Shown in pieces: positions 49,700 through 60,100 of a stretch of 64,000 nt of DNA. A program made the position numbers and the translations under genes. The first letter of the stretch is position 1; each line of letters opens with the position of its first letter. The stretch is from Rehmannia glutinosa (Eukaryota; Streptophyta; Magnoliopsida; Lamiales; Orobanchaceae), in assembly GCA_016081115.2 (NCBI GenBank), contig JABTTQ020000662.1, positions 1-64,000 on the forward strand, read 5' to 3'. Below the pieces are notes generated by a model that saw only the letters and a list, made by a program, of their open reading frames with translations, did no database searches and was not told the origin of the DNA.

Positions 49700-50622
49700 T
49701 GTGGGGCTCTCATCGTCCGTGGGGGCGTTTCTCATCCTCAATAGGGCAACATAACATTCCGGGAAGTCTTGATATCTCCAATGGTTTCACCTACTCCAAA
49801 CTCATGGGGAACTTTAGCTTGAGGTGCGTGGAGGGGATAGCTAAAGCCCGATTCGAGTTGGGCCTTCCCATAATCATATTGTATGGAGAGAGAATGTCTA
49901 CAATGAGGAAATGTACCATCTTCGTAACTTTCGATGTGGGCGTCCATCCATAGGGTGAGTGGTAAGTTGATTTTTCGTGGATTGGATCACATTTCGGTAA
50001 AGCCAATCGAAGTAAGGCCAAACGGGGCGACTGTGTTGGGTCAATCTTCATCTTGTCAAATGCCTCCCAGAATATGACATCCACATCACTAACCGTATCC
50101 ATCATGACCCTTTTAACTACAAGGTTGGCCAGCATGACAGATATCACAATGGCATCTGGGTAGACTGGAGTTTCGGATGTAACGGAGTGCCAAATGTAAT
50201 TAACATGTTCTGGCTTCTTTGTGATTCCATAATTCTCTTCGGACGTCGCTTCCTCTGGGCATCCCCTTCATTCATTGCTACATTCCCGGAGAGCACTTCG
50301 GGCATCTTTCACTTCTTGTCCTCCGGAGATCACATTAATGACTCTGGATACGTGGGTATCACGTTTTTCATCTCTGCGATTCGAGTAGCGCTGGTCGTGT
50401 TGAGGTTCTTCGTCACGTGGCCTTGGGTCACGGTGAAACTTGCTCTAATCCACGTAATCCTTCAGGTAGCCCTTCTAAATGAGTCACTCAATTTCCTTCT
50501 TCAGAATGAAATAGTCTTCTGTAGTGTGCCCCTTGTCCCTATGATGTCGACAATACAAATTGGAGCGTGCTCGTGAAGGATTATTCTTCAGTGGTTGCGG
50601 CGGATCAACGAACCCCTTTTTC
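49700..50622 (-). pseudogene. Tat-type gag C-terminus and protease, broken
   Basis: Minus strand. From 50622 down: KKGFVDPPQPLKNNPSRARS, a knuckle-like YCRHHRDKGHTTEDYFILKK, two stops, then KGYLKDYV. The protease region at 50147-49791 shows MLANLVVKRVMMDT, VIFWEAFDKM, FLIVDILSPYNMIMGRPNSN and STHLKLKFP, the standard retropepsin layout of Athila/Tat elements. The catalytic D-T-G/S is changed to DTV. It is followed by GVGETIGDIKTSRNVML, the usual link to reverse transcriptase, which is absent. Confidence 0.75.
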
Positions 50623-51210
50623 TGGGCATATCATTTCTAAAGGTAGGATATATGTATATGGGCCTAAAAAATCCATTACCTTTCTTATCAGTACATGACT
50701 CAGATCAATTAGGCTAGGGACGACAGCAGAATGGGTAGACGCGGTTATCCACCCATCCAGACCCAAATGAGATGGTGATGCTGCTTTTTAGGGTAGATCA
50801 CTCTAAGTTATGGTTTCTGATAAAGTTCAAGTCTTCTTCTTCTCAATGGGGAAGTCTTCCAAGTCTTCTTCTCTCGGAGCTAGAAAATCTCATTTGGGAA
50901 CTTGTCTGCATACACGCAAACATTAGACGAGCCCCAGGGTTGTCCCTGGGAGGCCCCTCCGACACTCAATTCAGCACAGTGGTTGAGGGAGAAATTAAAA
51001 CGTTAAATGAATACTTAATTAATGCTTACAGTGATTATGAGAGAATTAACTTACAAATGAATAGGGTGGACCTTTATATACTTGGGTGATGGGTCTTGTG
51101 GTAGTGTAGGAGAAATTAGTATGTGGGTCGATTATTCCATTAATAGCCTATTGGGCCATTAATATTATTCCAATATTAAAACCAAATTATATATTAATTA
51201 TTAAATATCG
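50623..51210 (-). repeat. 5' LTR of the Tat-type element
   Basis: Direct repeat of the split left LTR. On the element strand it begins CGATATTTAAT (TG changed to CG) and joins gag directly at 50622-50623, which marks a deletion of the leader. Confidence 0.8.
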
Positions 51211-52025
51211 TTTCTGATTTGAGAAGGGTATGAGATAAATATTACTATCCATTAATATACGGATAGTTTTACCCCCTCGATACCCACTACCTAAACCCGT
51301 TTACCTCTTAGTAACTTCCACTTGTTCTTTTCACCTGATAAGTTACATTACGTCTTAGAAGTGCAACATAAATTTTAATTATGTACAAAGAAGATATAAA
51401 ATTATTACATTCTTTGAATCTGTGATCATATCAACTATGTTTTATCTTTGTCAGACTTGATAAAACTACATATGTTTGATGATGTAGTTTTATGAATTAA
51501 ATGATGCACTAGTGTTGATTCTAGAGTTTTAAGGAATGTATTGGTTGTATTTGTATTTATTTATTGTTTTTGATTTAGTTGATGAATGATGATAGCCGTA
51601 GTGACTTGAAAAATTTAAATAGTTAATTATTATATTTATTAAGAATTTAACATATTAGGCATTTTCCTATATAATAATTAGTTTACGGTAGGGTGCCCAT
51701 TTAAATAGTCATTTAAATGTTCATATAATTATAATTTTTATATAAAATAAATGGGTTTTGGGCGAGTACATGTAGTATGCAGTACTAGCAAATAGATTTG
51801 CGATGGGTACGAGTAATAAATATAGTTCCTTAATTGAATTTGGGACATAACGGGTACTAAAAATATTTTAGGGATCGAATATGAATATCATTAAATAAAT
51901 GGATACTCTAGCCATTGCCATCCTTATATTAGGCCCCAACATGTAGATACACCAATCTAGATTGCTACATTTCAAATACAATCTCATATGCATTGAGAGA
52001 CTTTCTTCTATTTCTTGGTAAATTC
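51211..52025. other. AT-rich intergenic DNA
   Basis: Between the Tat-type element and the LINE. Contains GGGTAC/GATACCC-like fragments (51278, 51805, 51851) that could be remnants of a MITE, but no boundaries or genes could be set. Confidence 0.45.
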
Positions 52026-52034
52026 GATGAATTC

Positions 52035-53210
52035 TTTTTTTTTTTTTAACGAAACGGCAGAACATTATAAATAAGCTCATGGAGAAAAGATTACAATTGG
52101 GAGTCAAGTGGCTCAACATTCCAACAGAGGGAATAGAGACGTGGTCAAACATGAACAACCTAAAATCAGATTCAAAATAAAAGAGACCAAATGCCTCAAA
52201 TCTGAGAAAGAACAACAAAAGGAGACAAAACCAAGCTGATGCCTTCAGCTACTGGGAGGCAAAAAAAATACTGAACAGAAAGCCCTATGAATAGCTTTAC
52301 CATCAACCAACTTCAGCACACAAAAAGATCCCAAAACCAAAATACCACAAACCATGACATCTGAGATAAACCCCAAGCCAAAGCTGCTGACTGGACAAAC
52401 AAGAATAGATGGAAAATATCTGGAACTAAAAAAAAAACTAGCACTGGTCACCCAACAATCACCCTACTCAAGAAACGACAGCAAAAAACCAGGATCAAAT
52501 CAAAAAGGCTGAACAACAGAGTTTGAAGCAGCAGAAAATTCATTCCATTTGGCAAATGCTTTATCAATGAGGACTCTTTCTGGCATCCAAGTTCTTTGTA
52601 ACATCCAAAGATAGCGCAATTTCCGTAACCACCAAAGGATAAAGGTGGAAAGTTGGATTCGGGATTCAGACACCTCGTCTCTCTTCAGGTTCAGATATCC
52701 TACCACCAATGAACAAAGTAGTTTGTAGAACCTTCCAACCCATCCCAAGATAAAAAGCGATTTTCCGGACAGTGCGAGCTTTAATGCAGTGAAAAAATAA
52801 ATGTTCCATTGTTTCCTCCTTATCACCACACATCAAACAAATCGGCTCCATTTTACAACCTCTCTTCAAAAGTTTATCACAAGTTGGAAGGCAATTTGAG
52901 TAGCATTTCCAAATAAAGTGTCTGATCTTGTCCTTGACAGAAAGCCTCCAACTGTTTTTCCAGATTTAAAAGAAGACTTTGGCAAAAAACTCTCATCTCC
53001 AGGGATCATGTTTGATGTCAAATCCTAATCGATTTGCCATTGCTGATATCAATCTTAATCCCCTTTGCAACACTGGTCTTGTTTCCATCCAACTTTTCCA
53101 TAACCATGATGCATTTTGCAGCACTAATCTTTGGTTAACAAGGTTCTTAAAGCTAAATACTATCCGGGGAGGGAGGGGAGGGGATGGGGATTCTGTTGAC
53201 TGCAAAAATT
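52035..53210 (-). mobile_element. 5'-truncated LINE (zf-RVT region and poly(A))
   Basis: Minus strand. ASWLWKSWMETRPVLQRGLR and FDIKHDPWR (53115-52993), then WKNSWRLSVKDKIRHFIWKC (about 52960) and the reverse-transcriptase zinc-binding motif PICLMCGDKEETMEHLFFHC (about 52848-52790). The 3' end carries a poly(A), seen as 13 T at 52035-52047. GATGAATTC flanks both sides (52026-52034 and 53211-53219), with AAATT before each, as expected for a target duplication. Frames are broken, and the endonuclease and most of reverse transcriptase are missing. Confidence 0.85.
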
Positions 53211-53211
53211 G

Positions 53212-53430
53212 ATGAATTCAAAACAAACCACTTTGCTCTTATTAGTCAAATTTCTTGCTTGCGGAGTTCTTCAATTTACTCTAGTTGAAGCACTTAATTG
53301 TGGAATTCCGAAAAAAGCCATCCCACAGAACATGACAAAAGAATACTGCAATTTCTTACCGAGGACACGAAGGCAGCAAAGGGTCTTACAAGTACATACA
53401 TACAACTTGATTGCAATTGTAGTCCTGTAA
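53212..53430 (+). CDS. Small secreted-type ORF, unrecognised
   Basis: 72 codons from ATG 53212 to the TAA before 53431. The N-terminus has a basic start (MNSKQ), a hydrophobic stretch (TTLLLLVKFLACGVLQF) and a possible signal-peptidase site after VEA, then LNCGIPKKAIPQNMTKEYCN with two cysteines and a potential N-glycosylation site (NMT). I do not recognise a family. The ATG lies inside the LINE's 9-bp target duplication, so any promoter is separated from the ORF by the LINE. It may be a chance ORF or an exon whose end is an intron (GTACAT near 53391). Confidence 0.22.
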   Translation: MNSKQTTLLLLVKFLACGVLQFTLVEALNCGIPKKAIPQNMTKEYCNFLPRTRRQQRVLQVHTYNLIAIVVL

Positions 53431-53857
53431 CACTCGGGGGTTGAAAGGATGTGGCGATTTGGTCTCTGACAAATTTACCCTTTAGGCAAAAACTATTATC
53501 TGACTAGTCATAGATATTTTGTGTATTTTGGCCATTCTGGGAATAAATAGAATATTAAAATACTCGTATGGGCCATTGCACAAAATCAGTACTTGTAGGA
53601 TCAAAATTGCATAAAGTAGAACTTACAAAATCATATCTACGGAACCACAATTGCTGCCCAAGATATTTATAGGACCAAAATTTATAGTCCCCATAGTTGC
53701 AGGACCAATTTTGCAAATAAGTCTTGTATATACATATGTAAAGAAACTGAAAGTAAATCAAAACACACAAGAAACTGGGAATGATAGCCAGAGTTTTGGG
53801 ACACAGAGATACAGACTACACATATACTTTAACTTATTATTATCATGGCGTGTTTTT

Positions 53858-56118
53858 CTACTCATGTAACCTGAATTCATCAAGGCCAGATTTATCAATG
53901 GGCCGCATGAAAAACTTGGAAATATAGTCCCTCACTGTAAACTCCTTGTATCTAGGGGGACTTTTTTCCGATATCAACTCATTGATTGGGGCATACATCC
54001 TTCCACTTTGAGCATCACCACTAAAGAAGCCTGCAACTGAAATTCTTGGTCCTACTCTGTTTGCAACAACTCTATGATCTGGGCTTATGAATTCGTCGTT
54101 TGAAATTATCTGCACAAACTAAGGGAAGTTAGGATTACGGTCAATTACAAAAACTACCCATAAAGTTTAGTTTAATTACAAAAACGTCTAATTATCTTTC
54201 AAAATTACGAATAACCCCCTTGATATTTGTTTTTATTTTACAAATTGAACATTTTGATGGGGTATTTGTTATTTTAAAAAATAAGTAGTCTTTTTTGTAA
54301 TTAGACTAAACTTCAGGGATGGTTTTTGTAATTTACCTTCAATGTTATTATAAACTGCAATATTAACTACTGAAATTGGAAAAAAATATTAACAACATAA
54401 ACCTGTAACATGTCACCAATGTTGACTACCAAACTGCCAGGCAAGGGATGTATATTTATATACTGATTTTCATGCAGGACTTGAAGGCCACCAATTTGGT
54501 CTTGTAGAAGAATCGTTAGGAAAGAAGGATCTGTGTGCTTGCTCGTGCCCATTGTTAGCTCGGGCTCCGGGCAGGCCGGATAGTAGTGGCCAATGAATGT
54601 GCGCCCCTTGGCACATTCCAAGGATCCTAGGTGGTCTGGTTTAAGGCCAAGAGCTTCTGATAATAACTCAAACAGAGTTTCTCCCACTTTTTTAGCTTCA
54701 TTGAGATATCTGATTGTTGTGTCCCTGTTAAAGTATATATGTGAAATCTTTCTGTTTGGTAATATGCTAGCACACGAGTCTTTAGCACAGTCTAGTGATT
54801 TGATATGTGGGTATTATATGGACTAGTATGTGCTATTTCCACAAATGAGATAATTACAAATACCACCTAATATTTGTCTTTCAATATCACAAGTACCCCA
54901 TGACATTTACAAATTGCACTCTAATGAAGGATTAATTTATAAAACAAATACAGACTTCAAAGAGTATTTGCAACACTTTTGAGGGATTTTTATAATTTTA
55001 AAAGTTAACTCGAATATTTTGTAATTAAGTCAAGTTGCAAGTGTAGTTTCTGCAATTATATATCCCTTTGGAAATTACAGATAGATTTGGAGAATGAACA
55101 GGGCATTCAAATCGTGAAAATGGTTGTCTAAGAAAAAAAAAAACGTGTGGTGAAAATTGTCATCTGGTACGGTTTTTTTTTTTTTTTGGAGAAGGATCTG
55201 GTACGGTTTTTCTTTCGTATTCTTGGGGTTTTCTGTCCCAGATTTAACCGTCAAATTTAAATGGTTGTTCTTGTAACAGACAGGACTTTCTTACTAGATT
55301 TACTAAAAAATAAGATGATGGGATAGTTACAAATACTTGAGTGTTAATCTAATTAAAAAAGACTCAGTTATCTTTCGAAATTACAAATGCCCCTTAACAT
55401 ATATTTCTATTATACAAATTGCACCTATTAAGCTAAACCTCAAGTGAGTGTTTATAATTTTGGAAAATAACTGTTTTTTTTTTAAATTAAGCTAAACCTT
55501 AGGTGTAATTTTTGTAATTATCCCTAAGATGTATTTCCAAGATTATGATAACAAGCAAGGAAAAATCGACATTTACCTGCAAATTTCAGGCAACTCGTGT
55601 GGTTCAATATGATCAGAACTGAGCAGAGAAATAGTTAAGGAGTCCCTCCAATTAGCAGCACGCGATCGATACAAATCAACATTGCTACCATATTTGACCT
55701 TTTGCATCATATCCCGAGAATGAAATTCTTTCTTAACCTCAGCATCTTGTTCGTGAAATTTCCTTATCCCATCAATCATCCCATCCAAAACATCAACGGA
55801 AATCCCATGATTCACCACCTGGAAAAATCCCCACTCCTTCGATGCTTTTTTAATTTCACTGATTATTTTCTTACGTTGACCATCTTTTTCGATTCCACTA
55901 AGATCTATTACAGGAACTTGCAGATTGGATTGGGCATGATTAATTTCCTCGGCAAGCTCATCGGATGGCCTGATGAATATTTTGGGAACACTTGAGATTC
56001 CAGAATCGATTAGCCCTTTGACGCCGGCTTTCGTTTCCTCAAAAGATTTCAGTTCTTTGATGCGATCGTAGTCTTGTGTGGATTTTGGTAAGGACTGTTT
56101 GAGGCTTGACATATTCAT
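53858..56118 (-). CDS. 2-oxoglutarate/Fe(II)-dependent dioxygenase, ACC-oxidase-homolog type (copy 2, intact)
   Basis: Three exons on the minus strand: 56118-55577 (542 nt), 54724-54403 (322 nt) and 54109-53858 (252 nt), GT..AG introns of 852 and 293 bp, joined in frame to 371 aa, the usual family length. DOX_N in residues about 20-180 (SFEETKAGVKGLIDSG, VPVIDLSGI, WGFFQVVNHGISVDVLDGMI). The 2OG-FeII core follows: HYYPACPEPELTMGTSKHTD with iron ligands H244 and D246, third ligand H300 (SPDHRVVANRVG), and 2-oxoglutarate-binding R310-x-S312. Soluble enzyme, no signal peptide. By family it oxidises a small specialised metabolite or hormone-like compound using 2-oxoglutarate, Fe(II) and O2; true ACC oxidase is not implied. 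Paralog of 512-4015 on the same strand. A perfect GACACGTGTC palindrome lies about 150 bp upstream. Confidence 0.93.
54125..54355. repeat. MITE-like repeat in intron 2 of dioxygenase copy 2
   Basis: Left end AAGTTTAGTTTAATTACAAAA, right end TTTTTTGTAATTAGACTAAAC, imperfectly inverted. Same family as 845-1400 and 1815-2040 in the paralog. Confidence 0.6.
54840..55065. repeat. MITE-like repeat in intron 1 of dioxygenase copy 2
   Basis: Shares the AATTACAAATACC, ATTTACAAATTGCA and GTATTTGCAACA... TTTTATAATTTTAAAAG blocks with the other intronic repeats. Less complete than 54125-54355. Confidence 0.5.
55320..55535. repeat. Second MITE-like repeat in intron 1 of dioxygenase copy 2
   Basis: Contains AATCTAATTAAAAAAGACTC, AGTTATCTTTCGAAATTACAA and, inverted, AAATTAAGCTAAACCTTAGG; same family as the other intronic repeats here. 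Confidence 0.5.
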
Positions 56119-56268
56119 TTTCTTGTTGTGGAGTTGGAAAAACAGGAAAAAGGAGTGTTAGTTTAACTATGAAATTTTATTTTAATTTTGTTTGACATAT
56201 TGGGCGGGTAGGTGTGAATTGTGATACGATTCTGCCCGAGTGGCGGTGCACAGCTCCACACAAATATT

Positions 56269-56278
56269 GACACGTGTC
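56269..56278 (-). promoter_or_regulatory. Perfect G-box palindrome upstream of dioxygenase copy 2
   Basis: GACACGTGTC, about 150 bp upstream of the ATG at 56118. The 10-bp palindrome with ACACGTG core fits ABRE/G-box sites bound by bZIP or bHLH factors. Copy 1 has CACGTG at a comparable distance. Confidence 0.45.
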
Positions 56279-56672
56279 AGTATTATATTTTACCTTTTTC
56301 TTTTTCCTGTAAAAATTTCACTTGACTGAAGCACCAACCATTGTTCTGCCAAAATATTTTGAGTGAAAAATCTTCTACCAAACCGCAAAATATCTAAACT
56401 TGGAATTCAAAATTTGAGAATTTCCTCTCACACTTGTACATTTTTTTCATCTTCTATAAGACGATTTTATGGACATTGTCCATGAAACAGATATTATATG
56501 TGAATAAATTTCAATATAACTTTATTTTTTTGGAATTCTGTCAACCATTTATTTATTTATAATTACATGGTAAAATAAAAAACGATGATGGCAGCAGATA
56601 GCAACCCCTACGAATATTCAGTTGTCGTTAATTATGTGTAAATTTAGTCATAATTTTATGAATGGGAGATAA

Positions 56673-57004
56673 GGCATCACCAGTGGTAAAAACCACAAAC
56701 CTGCTTTTTTGTGGATCCTACATTGCCATATCACTGCCACATCAAAAGCAAAAAACATCACTCTATTCTCCACAATCAAAAAACCTCCTACAACTTTTTT
56801 ATGGACTCCACAATTCAATTACATTTTTTAAAACTCCTCTCACAATAATTCTTTTTTTTTATTTTTCCCAAAAAACCTGGTTTGTAACTACAAACCAGGT
56901 TTGTATTTAGAAACCTCAAAGCTGTAGTCCACAATGGTTAAAGGTTTTCCTCACAACTTTTTTTCATTAAAAACCTCCCCCACAAACCTCCACCGGAGGT
57001 GCTC
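56673..57004. mobile_element. Tourist/PIF-Harbinger-type MITE
   Basis: A 332-bp element with imperfect terminal inverted repeats GGCATCACCAGTGG and CCACCGGAGGTGCTC, flanked by TAA (56670-56672 and 57005-57007), the 3-bp duplication of PIF/Harbinger elements. The interior has repeated AAACCTGGTTTGTA and AAAACCTCC-type blocks and a palindrome CCTGGTTTGTAACTACAAACCAGG-like centre at 56876-56900. Confidence 0.7.
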
Positions 57005-57093
57005 TAAAAGTCGTTTGACAATATTGATGCTTAAATTGTCTTATAATTATTCTAAAAATGATAGAATAGTCAACATAAAATGAACATTCATGC

Positions 57094-57752
57094 AGGGGTG
57101 TCGATTTAGGTTGAGTGCAATTTATGGGTTTGGATTCGTGGGTTCACGATCGAGAATAAGCCAATTCGGACCTCATTCATTTAATTATTCGTGTCGAGAA
57201 TCTTAATCCCGGACTCGGCGTGTTTATTTTACAAGTAAACCGGACTCAAAGTTTTAACTGTTTAATAAAATTATTTTTATGTACATTTAATAGTTTTAAA
57301 TGAATAAATTTAATTTTTTAAAACCAACCACAAAGAGACTCTAATCAATCATTAGAAAATATCACAATTCACAACATACAAAAAGAAATAACATAATTGC
57401 ATAAATAACATAACATAGTAATCATATTTTGAGGACAATATACAAAAAAACATTTTAAAAAATAACAACCTACATAATTAAAAAAAATTTAACATTTAAG
57501 TTTTAAAGATTTGTCTTGTTTTTTTTTTTTTCGCTTACAATTAATTATTTATTTAGTTTTTAAATTCACAAACGGGTTACACGAATTAAATGAGTTATAG
57601 TAGGATCACCCGAACCTGACCTGTTTAATTGATGGGTTATTCGGGTTCGACCCAATTTTGACCCGTATCCATAAAGTCTGGAGCCATACCCATTAATTTT
57701 TGTGTTATGTTCGTATCAGATTTGCGTGTAGGATCCGAACTTGACATTCCTA
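57094..57752. mobile_element. Degenerate hAT-type non-autonomous element
   Basis: Ends AGGGGTGTCGATTT and AACTTGACATTCCT are imperfectly inverted, the usual pattern of plant hAT MITEs. Subterminal GGGTTTGGATTCGTGGGTT and GGGTTATTCGGGTTCGACCC blocks flank an AT-rich core. The flanking 8-mers match only partly (TTCATGC / TTCACAT). Confidence 0.5.
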
Positions 57753-58353
57753 TTCACATCTACCAAAGAAATGAATATATATTTCACAAATAATTACTGC
57801 AAGAATAGTCAAACTCATAATTTCCTTATGAAAAATAGTGACCACATCACTTCGACATATATTGGCATCGGTCCCTAATATCCTCAACTTGTATAAAGTA
57901 TAAAAAGTCGTCTCTGGCGATTTAACCACGCCTCCTCTCTACCTAGCCGCATAGCTCAAATCCTTGATCTTTCCAAAGAAAAAGAAAATTTAAGATTCTC
58001 ACTGGACCCGATTAATTGGTCAACGATAATTGGATGACAACATTAATTACTTCATAAAATATTAAGTAGCTAAGATATACAGAGAAGGACGAAAAGGATA
58101 ACCTCACTGCTTACGAAATATATTTAGAAAAAGGTGACTTGGCAACAAACTAGGTCAAATTACATTTACATCCTGTGGACATACTGATACTTTTAGTTGT
58201 GAAGAAATCACAAGTTTGGATGAAGAGACTCATGTGCCATTCATCAAAATTCACACAAACCTCAAATCCTCAATTGAACTTTGTCCATAAATACAATAAC
58301 TTCCATACAAGCTTTTCTTCAAATATATTCCTTAATCCTTAGACTTAATTTGT
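57753..58353. other. Intergenic DNA
   Basis: No domain, RNA gene or repeat recognised. It may hold the 3' side of the decayed gene that follows on the minus strand. Confidence 0.45.
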
Positions 58354-59078
58354 CTAATATACAAATACCCTGTACAATTTGTTCATATTCATTCTATTCG
58401 AAATCAGCGTATCAAAGTGTACTCGCACCAATTTAAATTTCGATCTCCACACATCTTCCGGGGACTTCATAATCAACGGGTTGACATAGCGGACATAACG
58501 CGTTTCCAATAATGCAACAATCAACCAACGCAATGAAATGTCTTTTAAACCACGGACCACATGTCGACTCATCCACCATTCTCTGCCGGGCAACCTCAAC
58601 CTTTATTTTATACGCACCACTTGCACTAGGCTCAAAATAATCGCGCCAGCGATAATCTGATTCACCGTATCGGACGTCTTCTTTACAATAGGTATATTCC
58701 CATTAGGGAACCCAAGAACCCCTTCAATATCCTTCACACCACAACGGAGTGACCTCCCACCGTTTAAAATAAGTTCACAACTCGCAGGATGGAAAGTATT
58801 CACCAACCAATACATCATCGGGAAGGGAATTTGTCAATCTTAACTTCCAACAAAGTCCCAAACCCCATCTCCACAACTAACCTCTTCTGTTGTGGATTCA
58901 ATACTTTCATTGATTTAACAAATAATGTTGTTGTTGAGTGGGTCACTAACTTTGGGAATGAATCCTTCACATTCCCACCTGTTCCCTTCGCCCTCTTTGC
59001 AGAAGACACCCCATTTGCGTCCACCGCCTCGCCAACGTTGTTACCTTTTCTACCTCTTTTTACCATGCTTGCAGACAC
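58354..59078 (-). pseudogene. Decayed plant gene, transposon-associated type
   Basis: Minus strand, three pieces in successive frames. 59078-58815 starts MSASMVKRGRKGNN, has two basic clusters that could be nuclear signals (KRGRKG, AKRAKG), then LNPQQKRLVVEMGFGTLLEV. 58818-58603 reads MMYWLVNTFHPASCELILNG, then DIEGVLGFPNGNIPI. 58599-58354 reads RLPGREWWMSRHVVRGLKD and so on. The pieces adjoin with a frameshift at about 58815 and a stop (or intron) near 58601. The pattern 'EMGFG.LL..... YWLV..F.P....L......V...DI..VLGFP.G' resembles the N-terminal part of plant proteins often linked to MULE/Ulp1-like or plant-mobile-domain genes; this is from memory of the style, not a firm match. Confidence 0.5.
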
Positions 59079-59084
59079 AATATT

Positions 59085-59470
59085 CCTACCAAATCACAAA
59101 AAACACAAAAATATATCTTTATCTATAATTATACAACAAAACACAAATACATATACAGCAAAATAAATAGAAGAATCCAGCAAACACAAGTATACAGAAC
59201 CATAGATACACACATCAAGCACTAACTAACTATACATCAAAACATGCTTAAGTATACAACAAAACACATGTAAGTAAACAACACAGAAAATGAAATAATA
59301 TAGATTACACTTTGCAGAACAATTATATATACAACAAATATTAACTAATTACACACTGAATCACATCTAACTATACATCGAAACACATATAAGTACACAT
59401 TTACCTATACACAGATATAAGAATGCATCATATCTACAAACAAATACTTCATCTTCATCACCTAGAAAAA
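59085..59470. repeat. ACATATA-rich low-complexity region
   Basis: Degenerate repeats of AACACAT(A/G)TAAGTA, CTATACATC and ACACAAATACATATA. Non-coding; lies upstream of the decayed minus-strand gene. Confidence 0.55.
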
Positions 59471-59493
59471 ACTTAGAACCTCCATTAACAAAA

Positions 59494-59695
59494 CCTTAGA
59501 CACTCACATTTACAGTCGAAGAAAAATGATCTGAAAAAAAAAATTAAAAAACCCTAGAATGTCACATTTACGTTCGGACAAACACAAACTAAAAGAAGAA
59601 ATTAAAAAAACCCTAGAATGTTACATTTACATTCGAACACACACAAACTAAAAAAAACTAAAAAACCCTAGAATGTCACATTTACAGTCGAAAAG
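59494..59695. repeat. ~60-bp tandem repeat carrying telobox motifs
   Basis: About three and a half units: AAAAAACCCTAGAATG(T)CACATTTAC followed by (A/G)TTCG(A/G)ACAAACACAAACTAAAA, near 59494, 59548, 59606 and 59661. Each contains AAACCCTAG, the plant telobox often found in promoters and 5' UTRs. Confidence 0.7.
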
Positions 59696-60079
59696 GAAAC
59701 TTACCTTTTTCAAAAATGAAGAATCGTCGTCGGTTCCAGAAACAACAATCGGCTCCGCAAGCAATTTAAACTGTGGATTTCCTCTCGATTTCTCACTCTT
59801 CAACCGCCCGCAACCTCCTTTTCCAGGACCGCAAAATCGCAAATTCAAAATGGAATGGATGGGAACCGGGCGATTTTGGGGGGGAGATGAAAGGAAAACT
59901 TTGATTACCAAATTAAAATGAAATTGTGTAATGACCTTTGTGCCCTTTTCAACTTAAAAATAATACGAAAATAAATATTAAATTGGAAGATCCCAACCAT
60001 CTAAAATTTGAGATGTGTGGCCAGGATTAGTCTACAATGTCTCACTCTAATTATGTGGTATCATTTGATCCTATTCCTA

Positions 60080-60100
60080 TATATATATATATATATATAT
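60080..60100. repeat. (TA)n microsatellite
   Basis: About ten TA units directly before the tandem repeat at 60101. Confidence 0.9.

Larger units (their letters stand above)
40513..51210 (-). mobile_element. Tat-type Ty3-gypsy remnant, minus strand, with nested Copia
   Basis: Two LTRs of about 590 bp: right (5') 50623-51210, left (3') 40513-40541 plus 45423-45993, split by a Copia element. Reading the minus strand: the C-terminal part of gag, then protease (49700-50622), a tandem-repeat block (48718-49440), an ORF on the opposite strand (46622-48480), a polypurine tract (GGGGGCAAAAA) and the 3' LTR starting TGATATTTAAT. Reverse transcriptase, RNase H and integrase are missing. Gag abuts the 5' LTR directly, so the leader and gag start are deleted. 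No matching target duplication was found; the outer ends are degraded. Lineage is inferred from the protease motifs and the antisense ORF. Confidence 0.72.

Noticed and set aside
40513..51210. Single plus-strand retroelement reading
   Set aside because: Gag-protease motifs and the polypurine tract all read on the minus strand; only the extra ORF reads on plus.
53858..56118. Naming the gene as ACC oxidase (ethylene synthesis)
   Set aside because: Only the dioxygenase fold and the ACC-oxidase-homolog motifs are supported; the N-terminal ETKAGVKGL(I)DSG signature belongs to the homolog group, whose members have other substrates.
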